64,000 nucleotides of DNA from Pedobacter sp. SYSU D00535 (GCF_017355855.1 NZ_JAFEWD010000007.1:1-64000), one strand, 5' to 3'; positions 1-9,463 are shown, counted from the stretch's first letter. Numbers and translations are program-made. Notes: generated by a model from the sequence alone, not told the origin.

Positions 1-162
1 AGAACATCTGCCATACTTAAGCAAATTTTGCTGCCAGCGCTGTATCGCACTATGGCCTCTGATGTTGTAAAGGCGTCGGGCTTCCTCAATATTTACTCTT
101 CCCTGAGCTACCTGCTCCACCACCATCCTTTTGAAGGATTCACTGAATGTCTGTTTGTCCAT
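1..162 (-). CDS. Partial IS3-type transposase OrfA (N-terminal 54 residues)
   Basis: An open frame reads leftward from an ATG at 162 and runs off the window edge. The translation starts MDKQTFSESFKRMVVEQVAQ and continues with an E-E-A-R-R-L-Y-N-I-R turn and an S-A-I-Q-R-W recognition-helix pattern. This is the helix-turn-helix of the small OrfA protein of IS3-family elements (Tnp_1 type), which binds the element ends and forms the OrfAB transposase by programmed frameshift. Only the DNA-binding part is visible, so it cannot be said whether the element is intact. The purL terminator lies about 150 bp upstream of its start. There is no strong ribosome binding site. The family call rests on the N-terminal pattern only. 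Confidence 0.6.
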   Translation of the reverse strand, partial: MDKQTFSESFKRMVVEQVAQGRVNIEEARRLYNIRGHSAIQRWQQNLLKYGRCS

Positions 163-225
163 TTGTCCACATTTTGTGTAAACCTATTTCAGGACAAGAC
201 AGGGTACCCTCACTCCCTTTGGCAC

Positions 226-298
226 CTCTCCCAGCGGGAGAGAAAGGCTAGCGCACCGGAAGCGAAACGCAGACAGCGTTCCAAACGCTGTCTGCGTT
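226..298. repeat. Two hairpins upstream of the transposase fragment
   Basis: Two perfect inverted repeats lie side by side. The first has 7-bp arms at 226-232 and 236-242 (ctctccc/gggagag). The second has 15-bp arms at 266-280 and 284-298 (aacgcagacagcgtt and its complement) with a 3-nt loop. Neither is followed by a clear T run on either strand. They sit between the IS orfA start and the purL terminator and may belong to the IS end or to a target site. The function is not known. Confidence 0.5.
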
Positions 299-311
299 CA
301 GTTCCTCAAAC

Positions 312-347
312 AAAAAAGCCGTCCCAACCACAAAGGCAGGACGGCTT
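312..347 (-). terminator. Intrinsic terminator of purL
   Basis: Arms at 316-324 and 339-347 (aagccgtcc/ggacggctt) form a 9-bp stem. On the minus strand it is followed by a run of T, 20 bp after the purL stop codon. Confidence 0.85.
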
Positions 348-366
348 GTATATAATTAAATACTTT

Positions 367-3300
367 TTATCCCTGTCTTTCTTCCAACCACCTTCTGGCG
401 TTTACGAAAGCCTCCATCCAGGGGCTCACTTCATCGTGACGACCTTTGGGATAGTGGGCCCACTGCCATTGCAATAGCGAACGCTCAATGTGAGGCATGG
501 TCACCAGGTGACGACCGGTAGGATCACAAAGTATTGCCGTATTGTAGCTGGAACCATTCGGACAAGCCGGATAAGTCTCATAAATATATTTAGAAACGAT
601 CTGGTACTTATCTTCCGTAAGAGGAAGTTCGAAACGACCTTCTCCGTGTGATACCCAAACACCCAGGGTGCAGCCCGCCAAGCTGGCCATCATTACCGAC
701 TTATTCTCCTGAATGGTTAAGGCAGTAAATATACTTTCGTGCTTGCCACTGATGTTATGGTGCATCTTTGGCTTTTCGTCGTGGTCGGAGTTGATCAGAC
801 CCAGTTCAACGAACAACTGACATCCATTACAAATGCCGATGGAGAGCGTATCCTCGCGGGCAAAGAACTTCTCTAGGGCGACACGTGCTTTCTCGTTGTA
901 CAGGAACGATCCTGCCCATCCCTTTGCTGAACCTAATACGTCAGAGTTGGAGAAGCCGCCCACAGCACCGATAAACTGAATATCTTCCAGTGTTTCTCTG
1001 CCTGAGATTAGGTCGGTCATGTGCACATCCTTCACATCAAAACCAGCCATGTACATTGCATTGGCCATTTCACGTTCAGAATTGCTTCCTTTTTCGCGGA
1101 TGATAGCCGCTTTGATCCTTGGCTTAGCTGGATCAATCACTGGTTTCTTGCCTTCAAATCCTTCAGGGAATTGGTAGTGAAGCAAATGGTTTTTATAGTT
1201 ATCATAGCGCTCTTTTGCACTTACCGGCCCGCTTTGTTTAATATCCAGCAAATACGATGTTTTAAACCAGGTATCGCGTAAAGCAGGAATATCAAGGCTA
1301 TACGTATCAGCGCCGTTCTTCAACTTGAGACTAGCGCTTGTTGTGCTGGTACCGATTTTAAAAAAAGCAACGCCGTTTGCTTCCAGTACTGCTTCCACAT
1401 CAGAAGAAGCCTGGAACACCACGCCAATATTTTCTGCAAAGAGAACTTTAATGGTGTCTTGCTCGCCTAAAGAACTAAGATCGATGGAAGCACCAAGATT
1501 GTTATCGGCAAAACACATCTCCAGCAGGGTAGTGATCAAACCACCGCTGCCGATATCGTGCCCAGCTTCGATTTTGCCTTCCTGAATTAACTGTTGAAGG
1601 GTATTGAAAGCAGTCTTAAATGCTGCGGCATCTTTAATATCAGGAGTTTCATTACCGATTTTATTTACTACCTGGGCAAAGGATGATCCACCCAGCTTAA
1701 ATGTATCGCTCGAAAGATTGATGTAGTAGATATTGCCGCCTTCAGCCTGCAATACAGGTTCAACCACTTTGCGTACATCGTTACAGTTTCCGGCTGCCGA
1801 GATGATCACTGTACCGGGAGCAATCACATCCTCGTTTTTGTACTTCTGCTTCATCGACAGGGAATCTTTCCCCGTTGGGATGTTGATGCCTAAGTCGATG
1901 GCAAAATCAGAACAAGCTTTCACAGCCTCGTATAAGCGGGCGTCTTCCCCTTCGTTTTTACAGGCCCACATCCAGTTGGCAGAGAGTGAAACGCTTTTCA
2001 ATCCGTCTTTTAGCGGCGCCCAAACGATATTTGAAAGCGACTCAGCTACCGCATTACGGCTGCCGGCGGCAGGATCAATCAATGCTGAAATAGGTGCGTG
2101 GCCGATAGTGGTTGCGATACCTTCTTTTCCCTGGAAATCCAGCGCCATCACGCCTACGTTGTTTAATGGCAGTTGAAGTGGGCCGGCACATTGCTGCTTC
2201 GCTACACGACCACCTACGCAGCGGTCTACTTTATTAGTCAGCCAGTCTTTACAAGCTACGGCTTCTAACTGTAGCACCTGGTTGAGATATTCCTCAAGTT
2301 TACCTTGCTCGTAGGTAACAGGTTGGTAAGTACGGTTGACTGATTTATCTTCCATCACCATCTTCGGTGAACTACCGAACATATCCGAAAGTTCCAAGTC
2401 CATCGGCTTTTCGCCGGTAGAGGCTGATTGGAAGGTAAAGCGATGATCACCTGTTACATCTCCTACCGTATACATAGGTGCACGTTCGCGATCAGCGATT
2501 TTTTGCAGGGTCGCTATATCTTCTTCACCGATCACCAAGCCCATGCGTTCCTGAGATTCGTTTCCGATGATTTCCTTAGCAGAAAGGGTAGGATCTCCTA
2601 CAGGAAGTTTGTCAAGGTCAATCTTACCTCCAGTTTCTTCCACGAGTTCCGACAAACAGTTGAGGTGTCCACCAGCACCATGGTCGTGAATAGAAATAAT
2701 TTTATTTTGATCGCTTTCCACCATCCCGCGGATCGCGTTGGCCGCTCTTTTCTGCATCTCCGGGTTGGAGCGCTGGATTGCGTTCAGCTCAATACCTGAA
2801 CCGTGTTCACCAGTATCAGCCGATGAAACGGCAGCACCGCCCATTCCGATGCGGTAATTCTCTCCGCCCAGAATAACAATTTTATCTCCTGGCTTAGGAT
2901 GTTGTTTTTGCGCCTGATCAGCTTTTCCATAGCCGACACCACCCGCAAGCATGATCACTTTGTCGTAACCGAGCTTTCGCGGAGATTCCAAATTATCCAA
3001 GCTCTCGTCGTGCTCGAAGGTTAATACAGAACCGGTGATCAGCGGCTGTCCGAATTTATTTCCAAAGTCGGTAGCACCATTGGAGGCCTTGATCAGGATA
3101 TCCATTGGTGTTTGGTAAAGCCACTTCCGTTCTTCAGTAGCTTTTTCCCAGGGACGGTCCTGCTCCAGGCGTGAAAGTGCAGTCATGTATACTGCAGTTC
3201 CGGCAAGTGGTAATGCCCCTTGTCCCCCGGCCAGTCGGTCGCGGATCTCCCCTCCTGAACCGGTAGCTGCACCGTTAAAGGGTTCTACCGTGGTAGGAAA

Positions 3301-4050
3301 GTTATGCGTTTCTGCTTTAACGGAAATAACCGATTCGAATTCAGAAATGGCATAAAAATCGGGCTCATCGGCACGCTTAGGGGCGAATTGTTGAACAACA
3401 GGACCTTTTATAAAAGCGACGTTATCTTTGTATGCAGAAACGATGTCGTTTGGATTTGCTTCTGAAGTTTTCCGGATGAGTTTAAATAAGGACGTTTCCT
3501 TTTCTTCCCCATCAATGATAAACTTACCGTTGAAGATCTTGTGACGGCAGTGCTCCGAGTTTACCTGCGAAAACCCAAAAACTTCAGAGTCAGTCAGTGG
3601 TCTTCCGATCCTTGCCGAGAGTTGGTTGAGATATTCTACCTCCTCATCGCTCAGCGAAAGACCTTCCTGCTTGTTGTAAGCAGCAATATCAGTGATAGGA
3701 AGAACCTCTTCCGGCTGAATATTGATCGTATAAATATCCTGGTTAAGCCCCTTGTACTTTTGAGAAAGCATGGGGTCGAAATCAGTAAAATCTTCGTTTA
3801 CAATTTTAAATTCCTCAATCCTGATGATCCCCTCAATAGCCATGTTTTGGGTGATCTCCACCGCATTGGTGCTCCAAGGGGTGACCATCGCTGCCCGTGG
3901 ACCAACAAAAAAGCCCTCCAAAGAGCTCGCCTGTTGTAGGGTAGCACCAGCAAAAAGCCATTCAAGTTTCTGGATATCGGTAGAACTAAGATCCTTCTCA
4001 GTTTGCAAAGCGTAAACTGTATCAGGCTGACTTAAAAAAAAGTGAAGCAT
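367..4050 (-). CDS. purL: Phosphoribosylformylglycinamidine synthase, single-chain
   Basis: This is the large one-chain FGAM synthase. It converts FGAR, ATP and glutamine to FGAM in step four of purine synthesis in the cytoplasm. The first three quarters hold the PurM-like synthase halves, including a SVKAETHNFPT substrate loop. The last ~250 residues are the class I glutaminase: nucleophile Cys1074 in GICNGCQ and the pair His1187/Glu1189 in MPHIE. The ATG at 4050 (1227 residues) is preferred over an in-frame TTG at 4071, because a TAACTTTG promoter box at 4069-4076 overlaps the TTG. The length is a little under that of the E. coli enzyme. It has its own promoter and terminator, and no other purine gene is adjacent. 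Confidence 0.96.
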   Translation of the reverse strand: MLHFFLSQPDTVYALQTEKDLSSTDIQKLEWLFAGATLQQASSLEGFFVGPRAAMVTPWSTNAVEITQNMAIEGIIRIEEFKIVNEDFTDFDPMLSQKYKGLNQDIYTINIQPEEVLPITDIAAYNKQEGLSLSDEEVEYLNQLSARIGRPLTDSEVFGFSQVNSEHCRHKIFNGKFIIDGEEKETSLFKLIRKTSEANPNDIVSAYKDNVAFIKGPVVQQFAPKRADEPDFYAISEFESVISVKAETHNFPTTVEPFNGAATGSGGEIRDRLAGGQGALPLAGTAVYMTALSRLEQDRPWEKATEERKWLYQTPMDILIKASNGATDFGNKFGQPLITGSVLTFEHDESLDNLESPRKLGYDKVIMLAGGVGYGKADQAQKQHPKPGDKIVILGGENYRIGMGGAAVSSADTGEHGSGIELNAIQRSNPEMQKRAANAIRGMVESDQNKIISIHDHGAGGHLNCLSELVEETGGKIDLDKLPVGDPTLSAKEIIGNESQERMGLVIGEEDIATLQKIADRERAPMYTVGDVTGDHRFTFQSASTGEKPMDLELSDMFGSSPKMVMEDKSVNRTYQPVTYEQGKLEEYLNQVLQLEAVACKDWLTNKVDRCVGGRVAKQQCAGPLQLPLNNVGVMALDFQGKEGIATTIGHAPISALIDPAAGSRNAVAESLSNIVWAPLKDGLKSVSLSANWMWACKNEGEDARLYEAVKACSDFAIDLGINIPTGKDSLSMKQKYKNEDVIAPGTVIISAAGNCNDVRKVVEPVLQAEGGNIYYINLSSDTFKLGGSSFAQVVNKIGNETPDIKDAAAFKTAFNTLQQLIQEGKIEAGHDIGSGGLITTLLEMCFADNNLGASIDLSSLGEQDTIKVLFAENIGVVFQASSDVEAVLEANGVAFFKIGTSTTSASLKLKNGADTYSLDIPALRDTWFKTSYLLDIKQSGPVSAKERYDNYKNHLLHYQFPEGFEGKKPVIDPAKPRIKAAIIREKGSNSEREMANAMYMAGFDVKDVHMTDLISGRETLEDIQFIGAVGGFSNSDVLGSAKGWAGSFLYNEKARVALEKFFAREDTLSIGICNGCQLFVELGLINSDHDEKPKMHHNISGKHESIFTALTIQENKSVMMASLAGCTLGVWVSHGEGRFELPLTEDKYQIVSKYIYETYPACPNGSSYNTAILCDPTGRHLVTMPHIERSLLQWQWAHYPKGRHDEVSPWMEAFVNARRWLEERQG

Positions 4051-4068
4051 GCTTTTATTTTGAAGCCG

Positions 4069-4076
4069 CAAAGTTA
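4069..4076 (-). promoter_or_regulatory. Probable -7 box of the purL promoter
   Basis: The minus strand reads TAACTTTG, an exact match to the Bacteroidota -7 consensus TAnnTTTG, about 19 bp upstream of the ATG at 4050. No convincing -33 TTTG is seen. Confidence 0.45.
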
Positions 4077-4116
4077 AGCTTTTCGTTTGATATAACGAGA
4101 CTTAGACCGCAACAGC

Positions 4117-5871
4117 CTAGGCTTCAAGCGGTATTTTCTCACCAATTTGCTGCCTCCACATCGCGTAGTACAAGCCTTTTTCTTCCAACAGTTCTGCGTG
4201 CTTGCCTGATTCTATAATGTTGCCTTTTTCCAGCACAAAGATCTTGTCTGCGTGCATAATGGTAGATAAGCGATGTGCGATAAGAATGGTGATGTGCTCG
4301 TGCATGTTCGACACTGCCCGGATCGTTTTGGTGATTTCTTCTTCTGTTAAGGAATCCAATGCTGAAGTGGCCTCGTCAAACACTAAAATGTCTGGCTGGC
4401 GCAATAGTGCTCTGGCAATGGAGAGCCGTTGCTTTTCCCCGCCTGACACTTTCACCCCGCCCTCACCGATCACCGTGTCAAGTCCTTTGTCGGCGCGGGC
4501 AAGCAGGTTGTGGCAGGCTGCTTTTTGGAGTACTTCCATACATTCTTCATCTGTAGCCCCGGGGCGTACAAAAAGGAGATTCTCCCGGATGGTTCCGGAA
4601 AAAAGTTGAGTATCCTGTGTGACAAATCCTATGCGCTCCCTTAACTCGTCCAGATTAACCCGATGGGAGGACGTTCCATTGTACAAAACTTCGCCTTCTT
4701 TCGGTGGATATAATCCTACAAGCAATTTCACCAGTGTCGTTTTTCCTGATCCCGAAGGTCCAACGAAAGCGATGGTTTCGCCGGTTTGCGTGGAGAAACT
4801 GATCGAGTTCAACGCATTTCTGCTTGCCGTAAGATGTTTGAAGCTTACATTGCGAAACTCCAGAGATTGTATTGTCCCTATTTTAACAGGATTCGCAGGC
4901 TTTGCTTCTTTTGGAGTATTCAGAATAGTTTTGAAGTTAGCCAAGGAGACTTCGGTCTCTCGGTACGTGTTGATGATATTTCCGAGCTCCTGCAGGGGGC
5001 CGAATATGAAAAATGAGTACAGGAACAGCGAAAAGAACTCTCCAACAGTGATTTGTCCATCGTAGATTAGGTACATCATTAGGAAGATAATCGCATTCCG
5101 AAGTAAATTAACCAGCGTTCCCTGAACAAAGCTGAGGCTTCTCACATACTTCACCTTCTTAAGTTCGAGGACGAGAATTCTTTCTGTCGTATTGTTCAGG
5201 CGGCTGATCTCCTGCGAAGACAGGCCCAGACTTTTTACCAGTTCAATGTTTCTTAAGGACTCGGTGGTTGATCCCGCAAGGGCGGTAGTTTCTGTGACAA
5301 TGCTCTTCTGCACCGTTTTAATCCTTTTGCTCAATACCGAGCTGATAGTTCCCAGTACTGGAATAACGGAAATGTAGAAGACTGCAATGGCCCAGTGGAT
5401 GCTCATGGCATAAACAAACACGAAGGTAATGCCGATGATGCTGGTGAAGACAATGTTGATAAATGCGATGATGAGCTTTTCAGAGTCTGTGCGCACCTTT
5501 TGCAGAATCCCCAGTGTTTCTCCACTACGCTGATCTTCGAAGACCTGGTAGGGAAGTTCCAGGGAATGAGCCAGACCATCGGAGTAGATTTTTGCTCCCA
5601 GACGCTGTGTGATCACGTTGACGTAATAGTCCTGGAAGTTCTTCGCAATTCTGGATACCATCGCCACTCCCATTGCTGCAAGAATCAAAAGGCCAGCGCC
5701 TTTGAAGAACTCCTCATTCGTGTAATCCTGATAGTGGGTGACGTATTTATCGATGATCTTTCGGAAGATCCAGGGATCGAGGAAGGAAAATATCTGGTTG
5801 ATTGCCGCCAGCAGTAAAGCCAGGACCAGCAATCCTTTATAGTTTTTTAAGTAGTTGAGCAGTAGTTTCAT
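4117..5871 (-). CDS. ABC exporter, fused membrane and ATPase domains
   Basis: This 584-residue half-transporter of the MsbA/multidrug type is expected to work as a homodimer in the inner membrane, exporting a lipid or drug-like substrate. Residues 1-300 carry about six hydrophobic helices (for example 13-32, 58-74, 132-176 and 256-292). The ATPase domain follows, with Walker A at 371-378 (GPSGSGKT), the signature VSGGE at 475-479, Walker B ILVFDE at 495-500 and the switch His in IAHRLS. All catalytic elements are intact. It lies between the frr terminator and purL, so it is probably a separate transcription unit. The substrate cannot be read from sequence. Confidence 0.9.
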   Translation of the reverse strand: MKLLLNYLKNYKGLLVLALLLAAINQIFSFLDPWIFRKIIDKYVTHYQDYTNEEFFKGAGLLILAAMGVAMVSRIAKNFQDYYVNVITQRLGAKIYSDGLAHSLELPYQVFEDQRSGETLGILQKVRTDSEKLIIAFINIVFTSIIGITFVFVYAMSIHWAIAVFYISVIPVLGTISSVLSKRIKTVQKSIVTETTALAGSTTESLRNIELVKSLGLSSQEISRLNNTTERILVLELKKVKYVRSLSFVQGTLVNLLRNAIIFLMMYLIYDGQITVGEFFSLFLYSFFIFGPLQELGNIINTYRETEVSLANFKTILNTPKEAKPANPVKIGTIQSLEFRNVSFKHLTASRNALNSISFSTQTGETIAFVGPSGSGKTTLVKLLVGLYPPKEGEVLYNGTSSHRVNLDELRERIGFVTQDTQLFSGTIRENLLFVRPGATDEECMEVLQKAACHNLLARADKGLDTVIGEGGVKVSGGEKQRLSIARALLRQPDILVFDEATSALDSLTEEEITKTIRAVSNMHEHITILIAHRLSTIMHADKIFVLEKGNIIESGKHAELLEEKGLYYAMWRQQIGEKIPLEA

Positions 5872-5877
5872 CTATAA

Positions 5878-5919
5878 CAAAAATAAAAAAGGGAATGAAC
5901 CCAAAGTTTCCTTCCCTTT
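5878..5919 (-). terminator. Intrinsic terminator of pyrH-frr
   Basis: Arms aaagggaa (5888-5895) and ttcccttt (5912-5919) are followed on the minus strand by a T-rich tract, just after the frr stop codon. Confidence 0.7.
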
Positions 5920-5942
5920 CTTTTTACTTTAAGATTAGAAGC

Positions 5943-6506
5943 TTAAACTGTCATGATATCTTTTTCTTTCGCTTCTGCCAGCTTATCCACCTTAACGATA
6001 AAGGAGTCGGTGAGCTTTTGAACTTCACCTTCTCCGCCTTTTATCTCATCTTCAGATACTCCTTCAGATTTCAGGCGTTGTATTTTACCGTTTGCATCTT
6101 TCCGGATATTTCTAATGGCTACCCGGCCTCTTTCGGCTTCTTCCTTCACTTTTTTAACCAGGTCTCTGCGGCGCTCTTCTGTTAAAGGCGGAACGTTCAA
6201 ACGAATGACAGAACCGTCGTTTTGAGGATTCAACCCTACGTTTGAATCCACGATTGCCTTTTCAATAGCACTTAATAATGATTTCTCCCATGGCTGCACA
6301 ACAATAGTCCGTGGATCTGGCGTATTAATGCTTCCTACTGAGCTAAGAGGAGTTGGGGTACCGTAGTACTCAACAACAACGGAATCCAGCATAGAAGGAG
6401 TGGCTTTGCCTGCACGAATTTTAGTCAGTTCTGAATCCGTATGGGCAATTGCTTTTTCCATCAGGCTCTTCGCATCATTAAGTTGTTTCTTTATCAGGTC
6501 GTTCAT
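5943..6506 (-). CDS. frr: Ribosome recycling factor
   Basis: This 187-residue protein has the normal RRF length. It splits post-termination ribosomes together with EF-G. The family pattern is clear: a K-I-R-A-G-K-A-T-P segment near residue 30, RTIVVQPW in the middle, and RLNVPPLTEERRRDLVKK in the second half. The gene follows pyrH by 39 bp on the same strand, the usual pyrH-frr arrangement, and ends at a terminator. The start ATG at 6506 gives the standard N-terminus. Confidence 0.97.
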   Translation of the reverse strand: MNDLIKKQLNDAKSLMEKAIAHTDSELTKIRAGKATPSMLDSVVVEYYGTPTPLSSVGSINTPDPRTIVVQPWEKSLLSAIEKAIVDSNVGLNPQNDGSVIRLNVPPLTEERRRDLVKKVKEEAERGRVAIRNIRKDANGKIQRLKSEGVSEDEIKGGEGEVQKLTDSFIVKVDKLAEAKEKDIMTV

Positions 6507-6545
6507 GGTTTCAAGTATTAGAAGATATTCAGTTTTGCGTTTGTA

Positions 6546-7253
6546 TTATCCTTTAACCAGTGTTCCAATTTGTTCTCCGTTAGCTATTCGCATGAAGTTG
6601 CCCGGTTTATTCATGTCGAACACGATAATTGGTAGCTTGTTTTCCTGGCAAAGCGTAAAGGCCGTCATATCCATCACATTAAGGCTTTTGTCGTACACCT
6701 CCTGAAAAGTGATCTCGTCATATCTCGTAGCATCCGGATTTTTCTCTGGGTCAGCGGTGTAAATTCCATCTACTCTTGTTCCCTTTAATACCACATCTGC
6801 TTGCACCTCGATGGCCCGTAAAGAAGCACAGGTGTCGGTGGTAAAATATGGATTTCCGGTACCGGCACCGAAAATTACGATACGTCTTTTTTCAAGGTGC
6901 CTAACGGCTCTTCTGCGAATAAAGGGCTCACAGATCTGTTCCATTTTAATGGCAGTCATCAACCTTGTTTTCACACTCAGTTTTTCAAGAGCATCTTGTA
7001 AGGCCATGGAGTTGATAACTGTGGCCAGCATCCCCATGTAATCAGCCTGCACACGGTCCATTCCTGATTTTTCCGCGCTTAGTCCTCTGAAAATATTTCC
7101 ACCACCTATAACAATCGCGATTTCCATTCCCTGGTCGTGTACTGCTTTAATATCTTTGGCATATTGCAAAACACGGTCGCTATCGATACCGTATTGTTTA
7201 TCCCCCATTAGGGATTCGCCGCTAAGTTTTAAAAGGATGCGCTTGTACTTCAT
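6546..7253 (-). CDS. pyrH: Uridylate kinase (UMP kinase)
   Basis: This 235-residue amino acid kinase family protein phosphorylates UMP to UDP in the cytoplasm and is normally hexameric and feedback regulated. It begins with the typical [15 protein letters not shown], has the glycine-rich [11 protein letters not shown] loop near residue 50, and has the [15 protein letters not shown] segment near residue 160. It is the first gene of the pyrH-frr unit. A TATTTTTG box lies 18 bp upstream of the start. Confidence 0.97.
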   Translation of the reverse strand: MKYKRILLKLSGESLMGDKQYGIDSDRVLQYAKDIKAVHDQGMEIAIVIGGGNIFRGLSAEKSGMDRVQADYMGMLATVINSMALQDALEKLSVKTRLMTAIKMEQICEPFIRRRAVRHLEKRRIVIFGAGTGNPYFTTDTCASLRAIEVQADVVLKGTRVDGIYTADPEKNPDATRYDEITFQEVYDKSLNVMDMTAFTLCQENKLPIIVFDMNKPGNFMRIANGEQIGTLVKG

Positions 7254-7270
7254 TTAATAGAAAAGTTTGG

Positions 7271-7278
7271 CAAAAATA
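7271..7278 (-). promoter_or_regulatory. Probable -7 box of the pyrH-frr promoter
   Basis: The minus strand reads TATTTTTG, an exact TAnnTTTG match. It would start transcription about 10 nt before the pyrH ATG. Confidence 0.4.
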
Positions 7279-7335
7279 GTAATTTCTGCGAATTTGAAGA
7301 CTGCGTTTTACTCATCAGGCCTGCTCTTGCAAGAG

Positions 7336-8310
7336 CTATAACCAAAACGGTTTGAACAACAGCTTGCCTTCAGAAGTATATTCCAGCGTAGGTGCAGGGA
7401 TCTTGATCATATCGGCAACAAAAAGGACTTTTTTCAGCCATTTGTGTCGGGTGTTGATTCGGGAGAGTGAAATATCAGGCGCCAGATAGAAGTGGCGGAG
7501 ACGGGCGATGTCCTCCCGATTGTGGTAGGTGCCCGTGGCATCAGCCCATCCGTTCCCCATTGCTCCGTACATACCAGAAGCTCCGTAGCCAACAGCCACA
7601 TTTAACCAGGAAGGAATGCCTGAATTTCTGGCAAAGCTTTTCAGATTGAAACTCGCCCAGTACGTTTGTGCGTTATAATCCTTAAGTATTTTCTGGTTAA
7701 AAGATTTCCCATAGAGCTCGGACGCTCTCTCCTTTAAGCTCGATTCCCGATAAGGTTCGGGCATGTATCCCATCTTAAACGTAACCCGCTGCTCTCCCCA
7801 TATTGCTTCCTGTGCAGCAAAAGTGGTAGCACCAATGGTGTTTGCTGTCATATCGCCCCAGCTGAAGCCCCAGGCCTCTGAGAATCCGTCCAGGCTCTCC
7901 ATGGTAGACTGAGCTAAAATTGCTGTACTCGTCCCGATAATCATGCTCGGTATTCTCTTTAGCTTGACTTCCCGCCAGACTCCCGTAAATAATCTGCTGT
8001 ACTGATAAGTTGTCCAGGCGTGGCCGGCTTTATCGATCTGCTGCCAGCACATAAAATCTTTCTTGACATGGAAGGATGTACGTGGATATTGCTTGTACCA
8101 GGCCTCATTAAGTCCAACAAATACCCCTGTTAGCGCTCCCGTTTGCACTATTGCCGTTGTCGTAATTAATCTTCTTTTTCTTGTCGCATCTAGCTGATTA
8201 GAAGTGCTATCAGTATTGATGGGGTTTGAGAAAGCAAAAATAGGGAGGACAGAAAAAAAGCAAATCAGTTTTTTTACTCGGCACTTGTAGCGATAAAGAC
8301 GGAGCTCCAT
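7336..8310 (-). CDS. DUF2279 (YfiM-like) envelope protein
   Basis: This is a 324-residue protein of unknown role. Residues 14-28 are hydrophobic (KKLICFFSVLPIFAFS) and look like a signal peptide. A second hydrophobic stretch follows at about 50-70. The DUF2279 core shows the conserved DKAGHAWTTYQYSR pattern near residue 90 and GFSEAWGFSWGDMTAN near residue 145, typical of predicted membrane or periplasmic proteins of this family. It lies between pyrH and tsf but has its own upstream region, so a functional tie to translation is not implied. Only the domain name is supported; no reaction is known. Confidence 0.75.
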   Translation of the reverse strand: MELRLYRYKCRVKKLICFFSVLPIFAFSNPINTDSTSNQLDATRKRRLITTTAIVQTGALTGVFVGLNEAWYKQYPRTSFHVKKDFMCWQQIDKAGHAWTTYQYSRLFTGVWREVKLKRIPSMIIGTSTAILAQSTMESLDGFSEAWGFSWGDMTANTIGATTFAAQEAIWGEQRVTFKMGYMPEPYRESSLKERASELYGKSFNQKILKDYNAQTYWASFNLKSFARNSGIPSWLNVAVGYGASGMYGAMGNGWADATGTYHNREDIARLRHFYLAPDISLSRINTRHKWLKKVLFVADMIKIPAPTLEYTSEGKLLFKPFWL

Positions 8311-8380
8311 TGTGAAAGCCAGGGTTTAGTTTTACTAGTTTGTAGTGAGTACGTGTGTAATACCCACAGAATTACAGGAG

Positions 8381-8388
8381 CAAATGTA
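8381..8388 (-). promoter_or_regulatory. Possible -7 box upstream of the DUF2279 gene
   Basis: The minus strand reads TACATTTG, an exact TAnnTTTG match about 70 bp upstream of the start at 8310. No -33 element is evident. Confidence 0.3.
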
Positions 8389-8440
8389 AAAAATTAATAT
8401 TTAGGTTAAAACAGGGCTTTCAGCATTGTTGGGAGGACAA

Positions 8441-8468
8441 AAAAATCCCCGCTGGATAGGCGAGGATT
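8441..8468 (-). terminator. Intrinsic terminator of the rplM-rpsI-rpsB-tsf unit
   Basis: The stem of aatccccgc (8444-8452) with gcgaggatt (8460-8468) has one mismatch. A run of seven T follows on the minus strand, 25 bp after the tsf stop codon. Confidence 0.75.
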
Positions 8469-8492
8469 ATAATTTCTTAGACAAAAGTCTGT

Positions 8493-9332
8493 TTACGCTC
8501 CTAACTGAACGCGTTTGAAAGCAGTTACAGTTAAGCCTTTAGAAACGCTGTCAAGGAATTGAGCGATTGACTTAGATGAATCTTTCACGAACTCCTGGTT
8601 CAATAAAGTAGACTCTTTGTAGAATTTGTTCAATTTACCTTGCGCGATTTTTTCAACCATCTCTTCTGGTTTACCTTCAGCACGGATTTGCTCTTTAGCG
8701 ATCTCCAGCTCACGCTCGATAGTACGTGCATCTACGTCGCCTTTGTCGATAGCCACAGGGTTCATTGCAGCAATTTGCATTGCAACGTCTTTACCAGCTT
8801 CTTCAGCACCAGCAGCATCAGCACTTAGAGCTACCAATACACCTAAACGATAGTTACCATGGATGTAAGCAATCACTTTCTCGCCAGAAACAGCTTCAAA
8901 CTTAGAAACGCCAATTTTCTCACCGATTTTACCGGTTTGGTCTAAGATCAGGTCAGAAAGTTTGCTTCCGTTTAATTCAAGAGCAGTAAGTTCATCAACA
9001 GAAGTAGGATTTTGCTCGATTGCTAGATCAGCAATGCTGTTCGCGAAGGCGATGAAATCAGCATTTTTAGCAACGAAGTCAGTTTCGCAATTTACTTCCA
9101 CTACAATACCGCGTTTTCCATCAGCAGTAGTTTTAGCAATAACAACACCTTCGTTAGATTCGCGGTCCTGACGACTTGCAGCAACTTTAGCACCTTTCTT
9201 ACGAAGGTAATCGATAGCAGCTTCGAAATCGCCGTTAGCTTCTGTTAAAGCTTTTTTGCAATCCATCATACCTGCACCTGTTTGCTGGCGCAGTTTATTT
9301 ACGTCTGAGGCAGAGATTTGTACTGTAGACAT
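8493..9332 (-). CDS. tsf: Elongation factor Ts
   Basis: This 279-residue protein is the GDP/GTP exchange factor for EF-Tu. The N-terminal UBA-like domain reads VNKLRQQTGAGMMDCKKALT, followed by the EF-Tu contact region EVNCETDFVAKNADF near residue 80. It is of normal length. It lies 131 bp downstream of rpsB with a strong hairpin in the gap, so expression relative to rpsB may be adjusted there. Its start has no Shine-Dalgarno sequence, unlike rpsB and rpsI upstream. Confidence 0.97.
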   Translation of the reverse strand: MSTVQISASDVNKLRQQTGAGMMDCKKALTEANGDFEAAIDYLRKKGAKVAASRQDRESNEGVVIAKTTADGKRGIVVEVNCETDFVAKNADFIAFANSIADLAIEQNPTSVDELTALELNGSKLSDLILDQTGKIGEKIGVSKFEAVSGEKVIAYIHGNYRLGVLVALSADAAGAEEAGKDVAMQIAAMNPVAIDKGDVDARTIERELEIAKEQIRAEGKPEEMVEKIAQGKLNKFYKESTLLNQEFVKDSSKSIAQFLDSVSKGLTVTAFKRVQLGA

Positions 9333-9356
9333 GTCCGTTTTTGGGTTTAAATTTCA

Positions 9357-9382
9357 AAGCCTCCGCCTTAAGGCGAAGGCTT
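9357..9382 (-). promoter_or_regulatory. Hairpin in the rpsB-tsf gap
   Basis: Thirteen-base arms at 9357-9369 and 9370-9382 pair with a single mismatch. On the minus strand the following sequence is only mildly T-rich, so this is either a weak terminator/attenuator or an RNA processing or stability hairpin between rpsB and tsf. Confidence 0.5.
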
Positions 9383-9463
9383 GATTAATTTTGTTATTTA
9401 ATATAATCTTCCTGTTAAGGATTTAATAAGCTTTCCAATGTCCGGTTTAAGGACCAGTGCTGC

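Noticed and set aside
28-477. A 149-codon plus-strand open frame at the left edge
   Set aside because: It runs antisense to the transposase fragment and the purL end, through two terminator hairpins, and has no protein-like features.
4051-4071. A longer purL start (TTG at 4071)
   Set aside because: It overlaps the promoter -7 box TAACTTTG; the ATG at 4050 gives the normal N-terminus.
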